DNA of 64,000 bases from Caenorhabditis elegans (lineage: Eukaryota; Nematoda; Chromadorea; Rhabditida; Rhabditidae): assembly GCF_000002985.6 (NCBI RefSeq), contig NC_003284.9, forward strand, positions 868,001 through 932,000. Direction: 5' to 3'. The notes below the pieces were generated by a model that saw nothing but the letters and a program-made list of their open reading frames with translations, was not told where the DNA came from and did not search any database. A program made the position numbers and the translations under genes. Shown here in pieces: positions 24,471 to 36,028 of this stretch; the stretch's first letter is position 1, and each line of letters begins with the position of its first letter.

Positions 24471-27400
24471 TTAGAATGCATAATCCGCAATTTTCTTGAA
24501 CATTTTCTTGAACTGTGACACCTGAAATATGAAGGTTTGGGAGTAAGTCTTCCACTAGGACGCAGCTTGCGCCCGCCGCCCTCACACTTTACTCTTGCAC
24601 GCAGTTACACTCAAAATAAAAACTGCGTGGCGTGTACTGCAGAAAACCTAATATTTAGGCCCCGCCTTTTTACCGTCCACTCACGGGGAAAAGGCGAAAT
24701 TCGGGGCCCCAACCAATATCAGGCCGCCGACATCTCACGGGTTCCGCGCGCCGCTGCGTTTAACTCGCTGTGGGCGCGGCGAGCTATCTCCGTTGGGGTC
24801 CCGAATTTTGCTTTGTCCCCGTGAGTGGACGGTAAAAAGGTGGGGCCTAAATATTAGGTTTTCTGCAGTACACGCCACGCAGTTTTTTTATTTTGAGTGT
24901 ATAGTGGCGCGCGCTTCCGTGCATCGTCGGCCGCAATACACATAGTTTGATAAGGCGAGCGTGGTGTGGTGAGCCTACCTACGTGTCTAGTAACTATCAA
25001 AAGCTATAAATGGGTGGCACCATATGTCACTTCTTTTCAGTTTGTGGCAAATTGCCAATTGCTATGTTTTCTAAAATCTGACAATTACCGAAATTGCCGG
25101 TCTTTTTAAAAAATAGCGATTTCCGAAATAGCCCATTTTCGAAATTTCTGAAAACCGACAATTTGTAAAATTCCATGATTGCCGACAATTGCGAAACGGC
25201 GAGAACCAAAAAACAGAACTGCCGAAAATGTGCATACGTTAGATAATTGTTTGTAAATTTCAACACGGAACCATGCAATATTGTTGAAAAATGGTTACTT
25301 TTCAAGATGAACATTTTATCAAGTAAGATAATTTGTCGAATGGTAAAAAACGAGGTAAAATTTTTTAATTTTCCGAGATTTGTTGGCTTAGGCAAACATC
25401 ATGTTTAAGCCGAAAAAATTCTTATAGAAATATTTTTATCCATTTCAGTTAAAATGGATTTCAAAAAATTAGAACCAAATTTTCAAATGAAAACGTCTGG
25501 TTTGCAATAATCTACAACTAAATTTTCAACTTACTTTATTCTCACTAAACAACTTGGCAACAGTCATTTCCAACAAACTGCCAACTCTTCTTAATCGTCG
25601 TGTTGCTCCTAATGGAAGAACTTTGCTATCCATTGTTGGGTGCACTTGCATGTAAGATACATTCAATGTGAGCACGTGATGCTTCAAAGTGCCTAGTTCG
25701 ATCATGTTGAGTCCTGAAGTTTGAAAGTTAAAATCAATGTCAGTTATTTAATGAAGAAATGGAAAACCGGACTCACAGCAGTTGGGACTTTAAAATAAGT
25801 AAATAAAAAACTGAAATCGTAGCAAACGACTTTTTACAAATTCACAGAATTATATCTTTTAACGAATTTTCACCCTGTTCTGTGGGTTCTTTTACAGTTT
25901 TATAACACACACAAAAACCAAATCATATGCTTTCCGAACAAAATGACCCACCTTCATTACTAGTACTGAGGATGGCGACCTCTGGTGGAAAGGAGTTTGG
26001 CTTGAGAGTGATAAAACCGTGCACAACACGTGTATCATCTCCAAACCAAGATGTGCTTCTGAAAATTGAGTTGGTGAAACATGATGATTATTAAGTAAGT
26101 AATGGATATTTTATTTGAAAAGTGCGATTACAAACTGAGCTGCTGCTTATAGAAAAAGATTAGTGTTTTTTGTTTCGTTTTTTTAGTTAGTTTTTTTCCG
26201 GCAAATCGACAAATTTCCGGAATTGACCTTTCCAGCAAATCAGCAAATCGGCAAATTTCCAGAATTGAAAATTTCTAGCAAATCGGCAAATTGGCAAATC
26301 GGCAATCCGGTAAATTGCCGATTTTCCAAATTTGTCGACAAAATATTTTGCCGAACAACATATGCCGCCCATCCCTGTCTTAAACCTTACCCTAAAAATA
26401 ATTTGCCATGCACTTTTTTCTATCGAAAATGAATTTTAGGTGTATAAATTTTTTACAACAAAAAACTTGTCATGCACACCTTGCAATAGGCCTATTAACA
26501 CGGTCAGGCAACTAATAGAATAGACTTGGTCCAAGGCGTCCACAACAGGGGTGTGCGGCAAGTTTGCCGAATTTGCCGTTTGCCGAGCTTGGCAAATTTG
26601 CCGAATTTGACGAGCACGGCAAATTTCAAAAAAGTAAATTTGCCGAATTTGCCGAGCTCGGCAAACTTCGAAACTTGTTGCACACATCAAAAATTGGACA
26701 ATACTATTTTGACCAAAACCATTGATTCTTTGCCCAAAAATTTTGTAAAATGACACAAAATTGAGTGATTTTGAAATTTAAGCAGACACACAACTTATTC
26801 AGAAACCAGATGTGTGTCAGTAGTTTTGGTTCTCCAAACACATCAAATTTCTCGGAGTATGTAACTTGGCACATATGTAGCACGGCAAATTTGCCAAATT
26901 TGCCGAACTGAGTATATTGGTGACCTACAGTCTTTCTGATTTTCTCTGTGCCCCTCCCTCTTTTTGTGTGTCAATGCCTTGCCGTTGGGCGGCAGAGCAA
27001 AGCGGAAAAACTGTAGGTTGCTACATATGTGCCAAGTTACATATATAGATTGCAATATAGATAAACATCTTTATACCGCTTAGTGGCAAGACATTTGGGC
27101 ATTCTATAGTGCAATCTATATTTGTAACTTGGCACGTTGCAAGCTACAGTCCTTCCGGCTGGGACTAGAATTACACACAAAAAGAAGGGGCGACGCAGAG
27201 CAAAACGAAAAAAAAAGTAGGTTGCGATGTATGTACCAAGTTACATATATAGATCGCTTCATTTGCTCAATAAACTCTTCTTGTACAATAACAATACATA
27301 ACAATAGACATCAGGTGTGTGCGAAAAATTTGAGAATTTTTCGTTGGCCGAGTTCGGCAAATTTTGAGATTTGCTGCACACCCCTGGTCCACAACTTACA

Positions 27401-29944
27401 CTCAGCGTCCATCATGTCATCCTTCCAAAACTCGGGGACAGGTTTGGCTTGGGGACGCCTGGGACCTAGCCTCTTTTTGAAGTGGATCGACGCTTTTGAT
27501 TTTTTAACAGAATAACCTTTTAAAACATATTATAAGCTTAAAAACTAAAAAATATTTGAATAAATCCTATGGCATATTGTTAATACTACAGCTTTTCTAA
27601 ATTTTTAAGTGATGTTGCATAAAAACTCACGTGAAATTCAAGGATGGTGGTCCGAACATTGGAACATTTGCTGGAGCAATATCAATTATCTCCTCATACT
27701 CAGTATCGTACAAATCAGTGGGGAATCTCAAGCCTTTCGAAGCTCGTGAATGCCATTTTCCCAAGAAAAATTGCATTGGCTCGAGAGCTGGTGCAAGTGG
27801 AATTTCAGGGGCTACGTAGTTTGGGTCAGGAGAGCACATTTTGCAGGATATAGCACAGTTGACGTCAAAGAAGTTGGTTTGAGTGAGAATTGTGTGGCAT
27901 TTGTCTTCCACGGCCCATCGATCGCAACTCTTGTAGATGTTACGACACTTTCCTGTAAAAATGTGCGATGATTTCATTTGTGCGATATTTTGTGCAATAG
28001 TTCTGGCGTTTCAAGACGTTCAAGGTTATAAATTTAGTTTCGCTTCGAACTTTTACTTTGATTTTTCAAAAAATGTTACCTTTAGATTTTTGTTTCCACT
28101 TTCCGATTAAACTTTTTTTTGAATTTCAAACCAAACTACTGTTTTTCCTATAAGTTAGATGTCTATTAATTTTATGTCATTTTCTAGATCGAAACAAGTA
28201 GTAACTAGTAAAAAACCGATAAAAACAAATCACATGTTTGTCTAAGCTTTCCCTTGTTATCTGATTGATAAGATCAACTTACTGTGACAATATCTTCCCA
28301 TCCATCCAGTTGCACATGTACATGACAGTTTTCCAGGTGTACAAGTCCCTCCATTCAAACACGGATCATTCTGACATGTCTCTTCTGTGAATCTCTTGAA
28401 TATTAATTGTGTTGTTTTCGTACCCGCTGGAATATAATGTAATGTGATTAGAGATAAGACTGTTACAATTGATAAGTAGTTGTGTGTGTAACATAACTGA
28501 TTGCATAACGGCTTATGGGTGATTGAAAAAATGGTTTGATTGATGAGGAATAAGTTGTACGCGAATGTTTATTTTTAATGTTTGATTCTCACAAAATGAG
28601 ATATCCTGGAGAATCTAGTACGTAACATTTTTCGACTACTTCTAAATTATATGAGTGTTTTTACCGAGGTTGATGGTTTGTAAACTCTCAAGAAAATATT
28701 TTGATGATATTTTCATTTTTTGCTGATTGAACTGTAGACCATTGTAGAGTATATAACACAATTCGATGTGTCGTTTTTGGCAAAAATGCTGCTTATCTCT
28801 CAATATGCCAACTGTTACAGGTTTGTTGTGTGGTCCTAACTTATCAATCTGTATACAAAGTGTTTCTCTTATCTATAATTTGACCCTCTGTAGGAGGATA
28901 TTGTGAATAAGAGACGTTCTAGTCCCAATGGTTCCTTAGCGGTTGCCCAGTGGCCCTTTTGTATCCACTACGTTTTGTGTTATCCTAATAATAAAATACG
29001 ATTATTTTAAATTGTGAGGACAGAACAAGGTTTTACACATTTCTAATTAGTTAAAACAATCTAAAGACCTCAAGGAATGGATTGATTTGATTTGCATGTC
29101 TCAGTAACTATGTGCGTGATTAAATAAGTCTAATAGTGCAAAATTGTCAACAGCTTCCAAAGTTTTGGGGTCTCGGGCATGCTCCAATTTTTTTAATCCC
29201 AAAATGTTACCAAACAGATCGAAATAGATACGAAATTTTAAGCGAAAAATTATTCGAAACAATTCAGTATTGATAAACAACAATTTGGTAAAAATTGAGC
29301 TAATAGTTTAAATTTTTGCGGATAGGTGTGTTTTGTTTTACTAGCTGCTCGAGAGGTTTTATGATTTAATTTTGAAATAGTTTGAGAGTGAAAAATAATC
29401 ATGTTACTCTCATTATTTTACTGAAAACTTATCAATCCGAAAATACGTTTGCAACAAAAAAAACGTATCACATGCTAACAATTACGTTAGAACAAGAAAC
29501 AAACTTATCTTGATCAGATTTACAATGTGTTGTTTTTTGTTGGAAAAATATGGCAACACGACAATGAGATAACATCTAAAATGTTTCATGGAAGTTGCCA
29601 CATTAAAAAAAAACAGAAAGCGGCTTAAAACTATTGCCATCCCAAAATTTGGAAAATTTACTTGAAGAAATCAAAATTTGGAACTGATTCTTGCGGGCAC
29701 TGTTCAATTCTTCAACCACAATTTACTATAGCTCATTTTCTGGATATCATAGCTTCGGCGCCGCAGTTGGCAACTCCAGGAGTCTTGTAAGAACTGCCAA
29801 GAAAACATTAACAATACATTTTGTACCTCCAATTGCCATCCACCTACGTTAACAAACATGGATAAAATGCTTCAAAACCATACCTGCCGGTATCCGAATA
29901 AATAAACAAATAAGTAGGCATGTGAGAATACGAGTAATTGTCAT
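24471..29944 (-). CDS. Secreted EGF + ShK + nitrobindin/THAP4-like (DUF1794) protein
   Basis: Six exons (29944-29884, 28426-28283, 27952-27631, 26058-25952, 25713-25535, 24521-24471) join in phase to 287 residues. The signal peptide is [21 protein letters not shown]. An EGF-like domain follows ([14 protein letters not shown] ... [12 protein letters not shown]). Then comes a six-Cys ShK-type domain (CRNIYKSC ... CHTIL ... NCAISCKMC). The C-terminal ~160 residues start [16 protein letters not shown], as in the beta-barrel fatty-acid-binding/nitrobindin-like fold, with later [17 protein letters not shown] and [10 protein letters not shown]. Fusion of extracellular Cys-rich modules to this barrel is a nematode-type architecture; ligand and role are not deducible here. 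Introns 1 (1.46 kb), 3 (1.57 kb) and 5 (1.0 kb) are long and filled with repeats and MITEs. Confidence 0.87.
24608..24899. mobile_element. 292-bp MITE with ~110-bp inverted repeats and TA duplication
   Basis: Left arm (from 24608) and right arm (ending 24899) are inverted copies for about 110 bp, beginning CACTCAAAATAAAAA and including CTGCGTGGCGTGTACTGCAG. TA dinucleotides flank both ends (24606-24607, 24900-24901), typical of Tc1/mariner-type insertion. GC-rich centre, no coding capacity. Lies in the last intron of the EGF/ShK gene. Confidence 0.85.
26186..26360. repeat. TTTGCCG/CGGCAAA low-complexity repeat
   Basis: Many overlapping CGGCAAATTTGCCG-like words. Related blocks are at about 25040-25240, 26550-26690, 27335-27390, 32030-32290, 35270-35660 and 39670-39780. 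A dispersed family, often bounded by words such as GTGCGGCAA or GCCCATCCCTG. Confidence 0.7.
26858..27053. mobile_element. Foldback element A
   Basis: A perfect 23-bp inverted repeat (26858-26880 versus 27022-27044), core GTAACTTGGCACATATG. Inner CCTACAGT/ACTGTAGG words are also inverted. No coding capacity. In intron 3 of the EGF/ShK gene. Confidence 0.75.
27111..27256. mobile_element. Foldback element B, same family as A
   Basis: Inverted ends GCAATCTATATTTGTAACTTGG and its complement (right end 27256), with imperfect pairing. The interior resembles element A (ACACAAAAAG, GCAGAGCAAA). Only ~57 bp separate it from A. Confidence 0.7.
27395..27490. repeat. Dispersed repeat, uninterrupted copy
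   Basis: CATCCTTCCAAAACTC followed by GGGGACGCCTGGGACC and GCCTCTTTTTGAAGTGG. The same blocks recur at 35820-35850 and 36033-36070, where a MITE separates them. Confidence 0.65.
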
Positions 29945-30542
29945 TGGTTTTGGCGGGAAAGGAATCCAGATATTCGGATGAAAAGAAAACAGCGTCAGTG
30001 GGAGGAATATGCAATGAACGTGTATATGTTGACAGCCCTCAAACAGAAGTCGCGATCACACAACGAATATGCCGATCGCTCTCTCTGTCTCCTTGTTCGG
30101 CGTTTCCAACCGGCTCTACACCTCCCACCACATTTCGACTTTCTCTGCTTCACTGCGCCGTTTCGTCTTGGGTTGTGTCTCGTCTCCACTTCTTCGTTGC
30201 CTTCCCAACCTCTTCACTTGTGCGTTCCCCTCGTTCCGATGAATATGATGATTCTGACAAACTGGAATTCAATTTTGAAAACGAAAACGAGACACCGAAC
30301 CGGGGGGCAAAGCGATTCTCTTTCCCTTCTCAATTATGATGAACAATTATATCCAAATTATCATGAATTTTGATTGCGGAATCGAATTTTAGGCCGGTTT
30401 GGTGAAACTTAAACACATATCTCTATAAGGAAAGAAAAATGTAGCATTGAATTAAAAGTATATGTTTTTTTCCAATCTTGTGATAAGTAATTTTATAGAT
30501 ATTTGCATTGGGCAATAGGCTCAATGCCCGTTTAAGATTTTA
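29945..30542. promoter_or_regulatory. Upstream region of EGF/ShK gene
   Basis: Pyrimidine-rich, GC-richer segment (30060-30240) immediately upstream of the minus-strand start codon; likely promoter. Open plus-strand frames here are low-complexity. Confidence 0.35.
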
Positions 30543-30921
30543 GTCAGTGCAATGAAATTTCGTGGTCAGTGCAATTAAATTTTGTTGTCAGTGCAGTTGA
30601 ATTTTGTGGCCATTGCAGCTGAATTTTGTTGTCAGTACAGTTGAGTTTTTTGGTCAGTGCAATGGAATGTCGTGGTCAGTGCAATTGAATTTTGTGGTCA
30701 GTGCAGTTGAATTTCGTGGCCAGTGCAGCTGAATTTTGTTGTCAGTGCAGTTGAGTTTTTTGGTCAGTGCAGTTGACTTTCGTGGTCAGTGCAATGAAAT
30801 TTCGTGGTCAGTGCAATTGAATTTTGTTGTCAGTGCAGTTGAATGTTGTGGTCAGTGCAGTTGAGTTTTTCGGTCAGTTCAGCTGAACTTCGTGGCCAGT
30901 GCAATTGAATTTCGTGGTCAG
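30543..30921. repeat. 22-bp tandem array, 17 units, higher-order pattern
   Basis: Seventeen consecutive units of exactly 22 bp with no indel, consensus GTCAGTGCAGTTGAATTTYGTG, then a partial GTCAG. Variants recur every five units: 1/6/12 have AATGRAAT, 4/9 have GCCANTGCAGCTG, and 5/10/15 have GTTGAGTTTTT. Lies between two minus-strand genes. Confidence 0.95.
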
Positions 30922-31507
30922 ATGAGGAAAACAAATCTGGTACTGTTTTTTACATGTCTATGTAAAGTTTTTCGTGGAAACAGAAGCCCCAGAACTTTTA
31001 TCCAGAACTTTCATTCAATCTTATCGCAACATTGTGTTCACCAAGGAAGTACGCAACCAAAAAAAACTGGAAGCAGCCAGCCAGTTTCTTTTTTCGAACG
31101 CAATGTTCCGGTTATTGCGTCAAGCGATATGTTTCAATTACAATTGCGCAATGGAACACTTTAGAAGTGTAGGATTTAAGCAACGCTGTATCAGATTTCG
31201 GATTTTTGATTCCGCGTTTCCCATTTCTACCCTTTTTCCATGTTATCTTTATCGTTTGACACAAAATGCGCAACAACAGGTTGACAGACCTTGGGGTTTC
31301 AAAGAAAATTAGGAAAAAACTGGCATGAAGTGCCCACAAGGAAGAAAATACTTTGAAAATATTATATTTTTTTTGGTTGTGCCCTCAAATTCTTAAAATT
31401 TGTTGAGTTTTTAACACAGCAGATATGATTTTTATAATCCAAAAATGTGAAATTTACATGTAAGCTGTTTAATGTATAACTTAAAATAAATTACTAAAAC
31501 AACGCAT
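30922..31507. other. Intergenic, no gene seen
   Basis: AT-rich sequence downstream of the LAPTM-like gene's stop codon; short open frames only. Confidence 0.4.
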
Positions 31508-33249
31508 TTAAACCTCCTTGATTTGAATGCTCGGCCGCACGGGTGTTGGGCTATTTGAACTTTCCGATTCCAAATCCTCTCGATTTTCATTGGAAGCCCT
31601 CCGACTTCCATACAAATCATTTGATCTTTCAAAAAGCATTGCATCTACAAAAATTATCAACCTAAAAAACACTTTACACAATAGTTTTCAATTCGAAATG
31701 AATTACCACCAAGTTTCCACTAATGCCGCAAACAATGTAACTCCAATTAGAACACAAGCACTAGGCATAAGTATTCCGTTTTGACTGTCTCTCGGGGGTT
31801 TTGTCCACGTCATAATAATGTAGATGAAAAATGCGAAGAACTCAATGATGGTCCACTGAAAAGTACAAAATTGTATTGTTTCCTGTCACTTATAAGATAT
31901 TTCTTCTCCTAAAATTTGATAAGAATATGTAAAATTAAAAATTTCAAAAAGATCAACGAGAACAGGCAAAATAGTTTTTATCGTTTTTTTTTCCAATTTC
32001 CACTAATGTTTTCGAAAGTCGATGGAATAATCCTAGTTTTCGGCAAATTGGCAATTCGACATTTTTCGAGTTCAAAAAGAGTTGAAATAAAAATCTTCGA
32101 AAATACTTATTTTTTCGATTTTTCTACAATACTGAAAACGTTTTTTTTGGCATTTTTAGATTTACTTATGGGAATTGAAAATTTTTGACATTTCGGCAAT
32201 TCGATAATTGCCGAATTTGAAAGTTTTCGGCAATTTGGCAATTGTCGTGTTTTAAAATTTTTGGCAACCGTAGTTTTCGTGAACTGCCGCACATCACTGG
32301 AATAAAATCAATATAATTTTGAAAACCCTGTACCTGCCAAATAACATGTATAAAATACCAATTCCTCCTTCTGCTCTTCCACATAGAGAGAGTGAACACT
32401 GAAATGTTTTTTTTTTCAAAAATTGAAATGGAATTTTCACTCACAAATTATTGCAATTGACAGAAAGAGAAACGCAAAGTAGCTCAAAGCTATTTGAGCT
32501 CCATAGCCTTGAAAATTGTCGGTGTAGAATGTTTTCCCGTCATTTATCCAGAAATCGATAGCAATCGTCGCGCAGAAAACTTCAAGTTTTTTGAATTAAG
32601 TAGAGGAAAATAAGAAAAAAGAATACCCAAAGCGAAAATTTCCACCGTGCAAATCAGAGGGATCGCATCACGGAGAGATATACATCCAAGGCAGCATTTG
32701 TGCTTTGAACAGGGTTTAAGGAAGAACACCTAGAAAAAGCCAAAAGAATATGTTGGTCAGTGCAAATCCAAATAATTTTCGATAACTGACAGCTACAGAG
32801 CCGTTGAAAACAACCCGGTTAGTTTTGGAAAAATGCTAAGGTATTTAATAAGCTCATTTCAAAATTAGATAAATCTTTTTTTTTTCTAATTTTAAACTTC
32901 CCTTCCAGCGCTGTAGATTTTTGGTCAAAAAAATTTTTTTTTTCCGCTTTTTTTTGTTTTTCGGTTTCAAAAAAACTTTTGGATTGAGCTCTATTCCCTA
33001 CCATTCATTTTCAAAGCTCGTTTGAAAAAGCAATTGAAAAAAAAAACAAAAAAACCTACCCGTAGTAACGACATTTTAGTACAAACGTGACTAGGAATCC
33101 AATCAAAATACCTATGTCTTAGAAGTACTCACCAACATTGCCGGAGAGCGGCTCACACACTTTTCATGTGGTGAACGATGACGTCTATGGTCTCGTGGGT
33201 AACCACGATGCCCGGATACATGAAGCCTTTTGTCTACTCGATAGCTCAT
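31508..33249 (-). CDS. LAPTM-like protein, short isoform from alternative first exon
   Basis: Exon 33249-33133 (starting MSYRVDKRLHVSGHRG, basic and His-rich, 39 residues) ends at a GTGAGT donor in phase 0 and joins 32729-32627 onward, giving 240 residues. It cannot follow exon 33527-33438 without a frame break (needs phase 2, gets phase 0), so it is best explained as an alternative start. cDNA support is not available here. Confidence 0.55.
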
Positions 33250-34599
33250 AAGAGTAGTTGGAAGGCTTTTCGAATTTCAGAATAGGTTTCAATATGTCAA
33301 AAACATGCATTTATGTAGGAGTATTGGATTTCCGTTTACAATCTTTTTCAGCCCCTTTCACATGACATCTCAATTAGCAGTTTCTATTCTCATATTTTTG
33401 CAAATGTGATGCTTCATCTTTCCGTTTTTCAACTCACCCTGGATAATGAAAGTACCGAGAGCCGAATGCTACTCCAAGCAGATGACGTTGAAAGTCGGGA
33501 AGCGTATGGATCCCGGGGTGGCATTAGCTGAAAAAGTTGTTGTTTAAAATTTTTGGCTTTTTGTAAATGCAGTTGAATTGTCAAATAGTCGAAAACTTTC
33601 GACGACAAAATTGAGTACAACCCAACAAAATCAAATACAAGGTACCTTTTTTGAATTAAACTTTATTAAATTAGAAACATAAAATTGAAAAAAACTCAAA
33701 TTTAATTGCAAATTTATCGAAAATTTTTTGTGTAAAATTTTGAATAAGCGAGATAACTAGGCTGTCGATTAAAAATTATAACGATATTTTGAAACTTCTA
33801 AAAAAAATTATAAAGTGCTACTCAATGTTTCAAAAAAAACCTGCTCAAAAAAAGATGCAATATTTAGATTTCCTTGCTCTGTTTGAAAGTCTAGGAAGAG
33901 CACATGTTGTGAGCCAATCAGTAATGTCTTTTTGTTCCTGGTTTAGACTTTCTAACAAACACATAACATAACGTTTTGGAAGGTAGTGGAATATACAAAC
34001 AAAATGTTTTCTGCTATTTATACAGAAAGCTGAGTTTTCGTAGAAATTTGAATTTTAGAACTTATCAACGGCAATTTGAATTTTCAATAATTTAACAATT
34101 CGCCAATTGCAGAAAATATAAAATTCACAAACAATCGCAGCTCCCTAAAAAATTTCGGAATTTCAATTTTTAGGTTGTGAAATTATAACATTGCCAAAAT
34201 TTTTTGAGACCCCCATTTGAATTCCTTCCCCCGTTATTCAGAGTGACTTTTTACAATTTTAAAAGCCCAAAGTGTCAAAGACTAGGCGTGTAGAACTCCC
34301 CCGGAATTCTTTGAACAATTGTTTAAAGGTTGTAAATAATTAACCTCACGCCTGTTTTCAGAAAGTTAACAATTCCAACGTACATGACAAGGAATCAGCA
34401 GATCATTATTACATCTTTCTTTTGATTCCGGATAGTTAATTGAAAGGGACGAGTTTCTGGTTCCTGTGTATTGTGGAGAAGATTCACTATTCCGATTAAT
34501 ATAGTTGGAATTATTAGTGGTCAGTGACAAGTAGTTGGCAGAATTGTGAGAAGTGGAGTCTGATTGATCTTGAGCAGGAGGGTTGATGATAGGTAGCAT
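31508..34599 (-). CDS. LAPTM-like four-pass membrane protein, long isoform
   Basis: Exons 34599-34384, 33527-33438, 32729-32627, 32579-32445, 32398-32334, 31855-31707 and 31661-31508 join in phase to 303 residues. The N-terminal 72 residues are polar, Ser/Asn-rich. Then follow a Cys cluster (CSKHKCCLGC) and four hydrophobic segments: DAIPLICTVEIFALGVF..., QIALSYFAFLFLSIAIIC, WTIIEFFAFFIYIIMTW, and ACVLIGVTLFAALVETWWLI. The C-tail ends SPTPVRPSIQIKEV. Spacing resembles small lysosomal/late-endosomal four-pass (LAPTM/MTP-like) proteins, but similarity is only topological. Exon 1 starts six bases after a TTTTTCAG acceptor. An alternative first exon at 33249-33133 is in phase with 32729 but not with exon 2, implying a second isoform. 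Confidence 0.75.
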
Positions 34600-35856
34600 A
34601 AGGATTCTGAAAAATATATGAGATTTCAGAAGTCGTATGTTGAAAATTAAATTAATCATAAAATCCAAAATAAAATGATGTGCTTTATTGCAACAATATG
34701 ATTAAATTCAAAAATGTATACACAGAAAAGGTAGAATAATTTTTTAAAATGATTTTCTCGTTTTTATCGTTACAACAAAAACGTTACCACAGGACAAAAT
34801 GAAAAAATACTTTAATGCTAATTTTGAAAAAGACCAGGAAAAAAAGAAAAAAGTGAAAGTTCACACATTGAAGCAGCACTGAATAATTAATTGAATTTGA
34901 AAACAGATTTCTCCGGTGTCTTGACAAATTTCTTCTTTAGATGTTTTTCTATTACAATTCAACATGTCTGAGTGAGTGATGGAGACTTTTCGGATAAAAA
35001 AAAACAAACTCGTGGATTCTGTTTTCAGTTTTGCCACGCTTCTAGAATACAAAAACTTCTTTAAATTGGATTTTCTGACTTTAAAAATAAAGATTGATAT
35101 GAGACATGAAACTGGAATTGGAAAATGGAACTGGAAAAAAAAACATATGACGTCATCACAATAATTATTTTCCAATTTTTTTTGTTTTTACTAAAAAATG
35201 TTCATGAAACTATAAAGCCCATCAAGTTAGAGGAGAAGTTGTACAAACCAGGGGTGAGAGGTAAACGATTTTTCCGGCTTATTGGCGAACTGTTAAATTG
35301 ACAGAATTTGAATTCCCGGCAAATCAGCAAATCAATAGACAAATTGCCAGATTAAAACTTTACGTACAATCGGCAAGCCGGCAAATTGTGGATTTGCACA
35401 TTTTTTTGGAAATTTCAACTTCACCTGGTAAAATTGAACACATGCTATGAATGTTCCTACATCTATTTTGAAAAGTAAGAAAATTCTATAAAAATATCTA
35501 GAGAAAACAGGAAAAAACTTCAAAAAGATACAGTTTCGAGTGTTTCCGTCTTCTTTTTCCTTCTAATCATTTCCGGAAATTCTGATATCCGGAGGCAAGC
35601 CATTAATTTGGCGGAATTTGCCGGTTCGACTGTAAATGGCTATTTTCCGCCCATCCCTGGAATTTGCAGGTTTTCGGTTAAGCTTATTTGGGTGTTGCCA
35701 AAAACCAAAATTTTTCGTTTTTTTTTGGATTTTACAGTTTGGTCGAAAAAACCAAAAATCGAAAAATCAAGAACATTTCGGTGGTACCCCTGATCCGCAA
35801 AGCTCTCGTCCGGATCATAGCATCCTTCCAAACCTCAAAAACTGTTTTATCGTTAA
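34600..35856. other. Intergenic, repeat remnants
   Basis: Upstream of the LAPTM-like gene. Contains GGCAAA/TTTGCC repeat blocks (35270-35400, 35590-35660) and the left half of a dispersed repeat (about 35820-35850). No coding support. Confidence 0.45.
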
Positions 35857-36028
35857 GATATTACGGGACAATGAGATCATGAGAAGATGCCTATTTACTG
35901 GCGCGAAAATATTGGCAGGCCGCGGCAGCGAGATATCATGTGACGAAGAGAGACGCACGTCGCTTCGCTACGAGATATTTGGCGCCAGAAAAATAGGTAT
36001 TCTCATGATCTCATAGTTCCGTAATATC
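35857..36028. mobile_element. 172-bp MITE nested in an older repeat
   Basis: Inverted ends GATATTACGG (35857-) and CCGTAATATC (-36028), with pairing continuing through ATGAGATCATGAGAA and GGCGC. The interior is GC-rich. Flanks on both sides match the uninterrupted repeat at 27395-27490, so it inserted into an existing copy. Confidence 0.75.

Noticed and set aside
24537..24824. 95-codon plus-strand frame
   Set aside because: Runs through the GC-rich arms of a MITE; not coding.
29938..30373. Two overlapping plus-strand frames of ~130 codons
   Set aside because: They lie in the promoter of the minus-strand EGF/ShK gene, are Ser/Cys/Leu-biased from CT-rich DNA, and lack splice or homology support.
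32560..32580. TCGCGCAG resembling the X-chromosome dosage compensation motif
   Set aside because: Only the first 8 of 12 motif bases match and it lies inside a coding exon; a single partial match is expected by chance.
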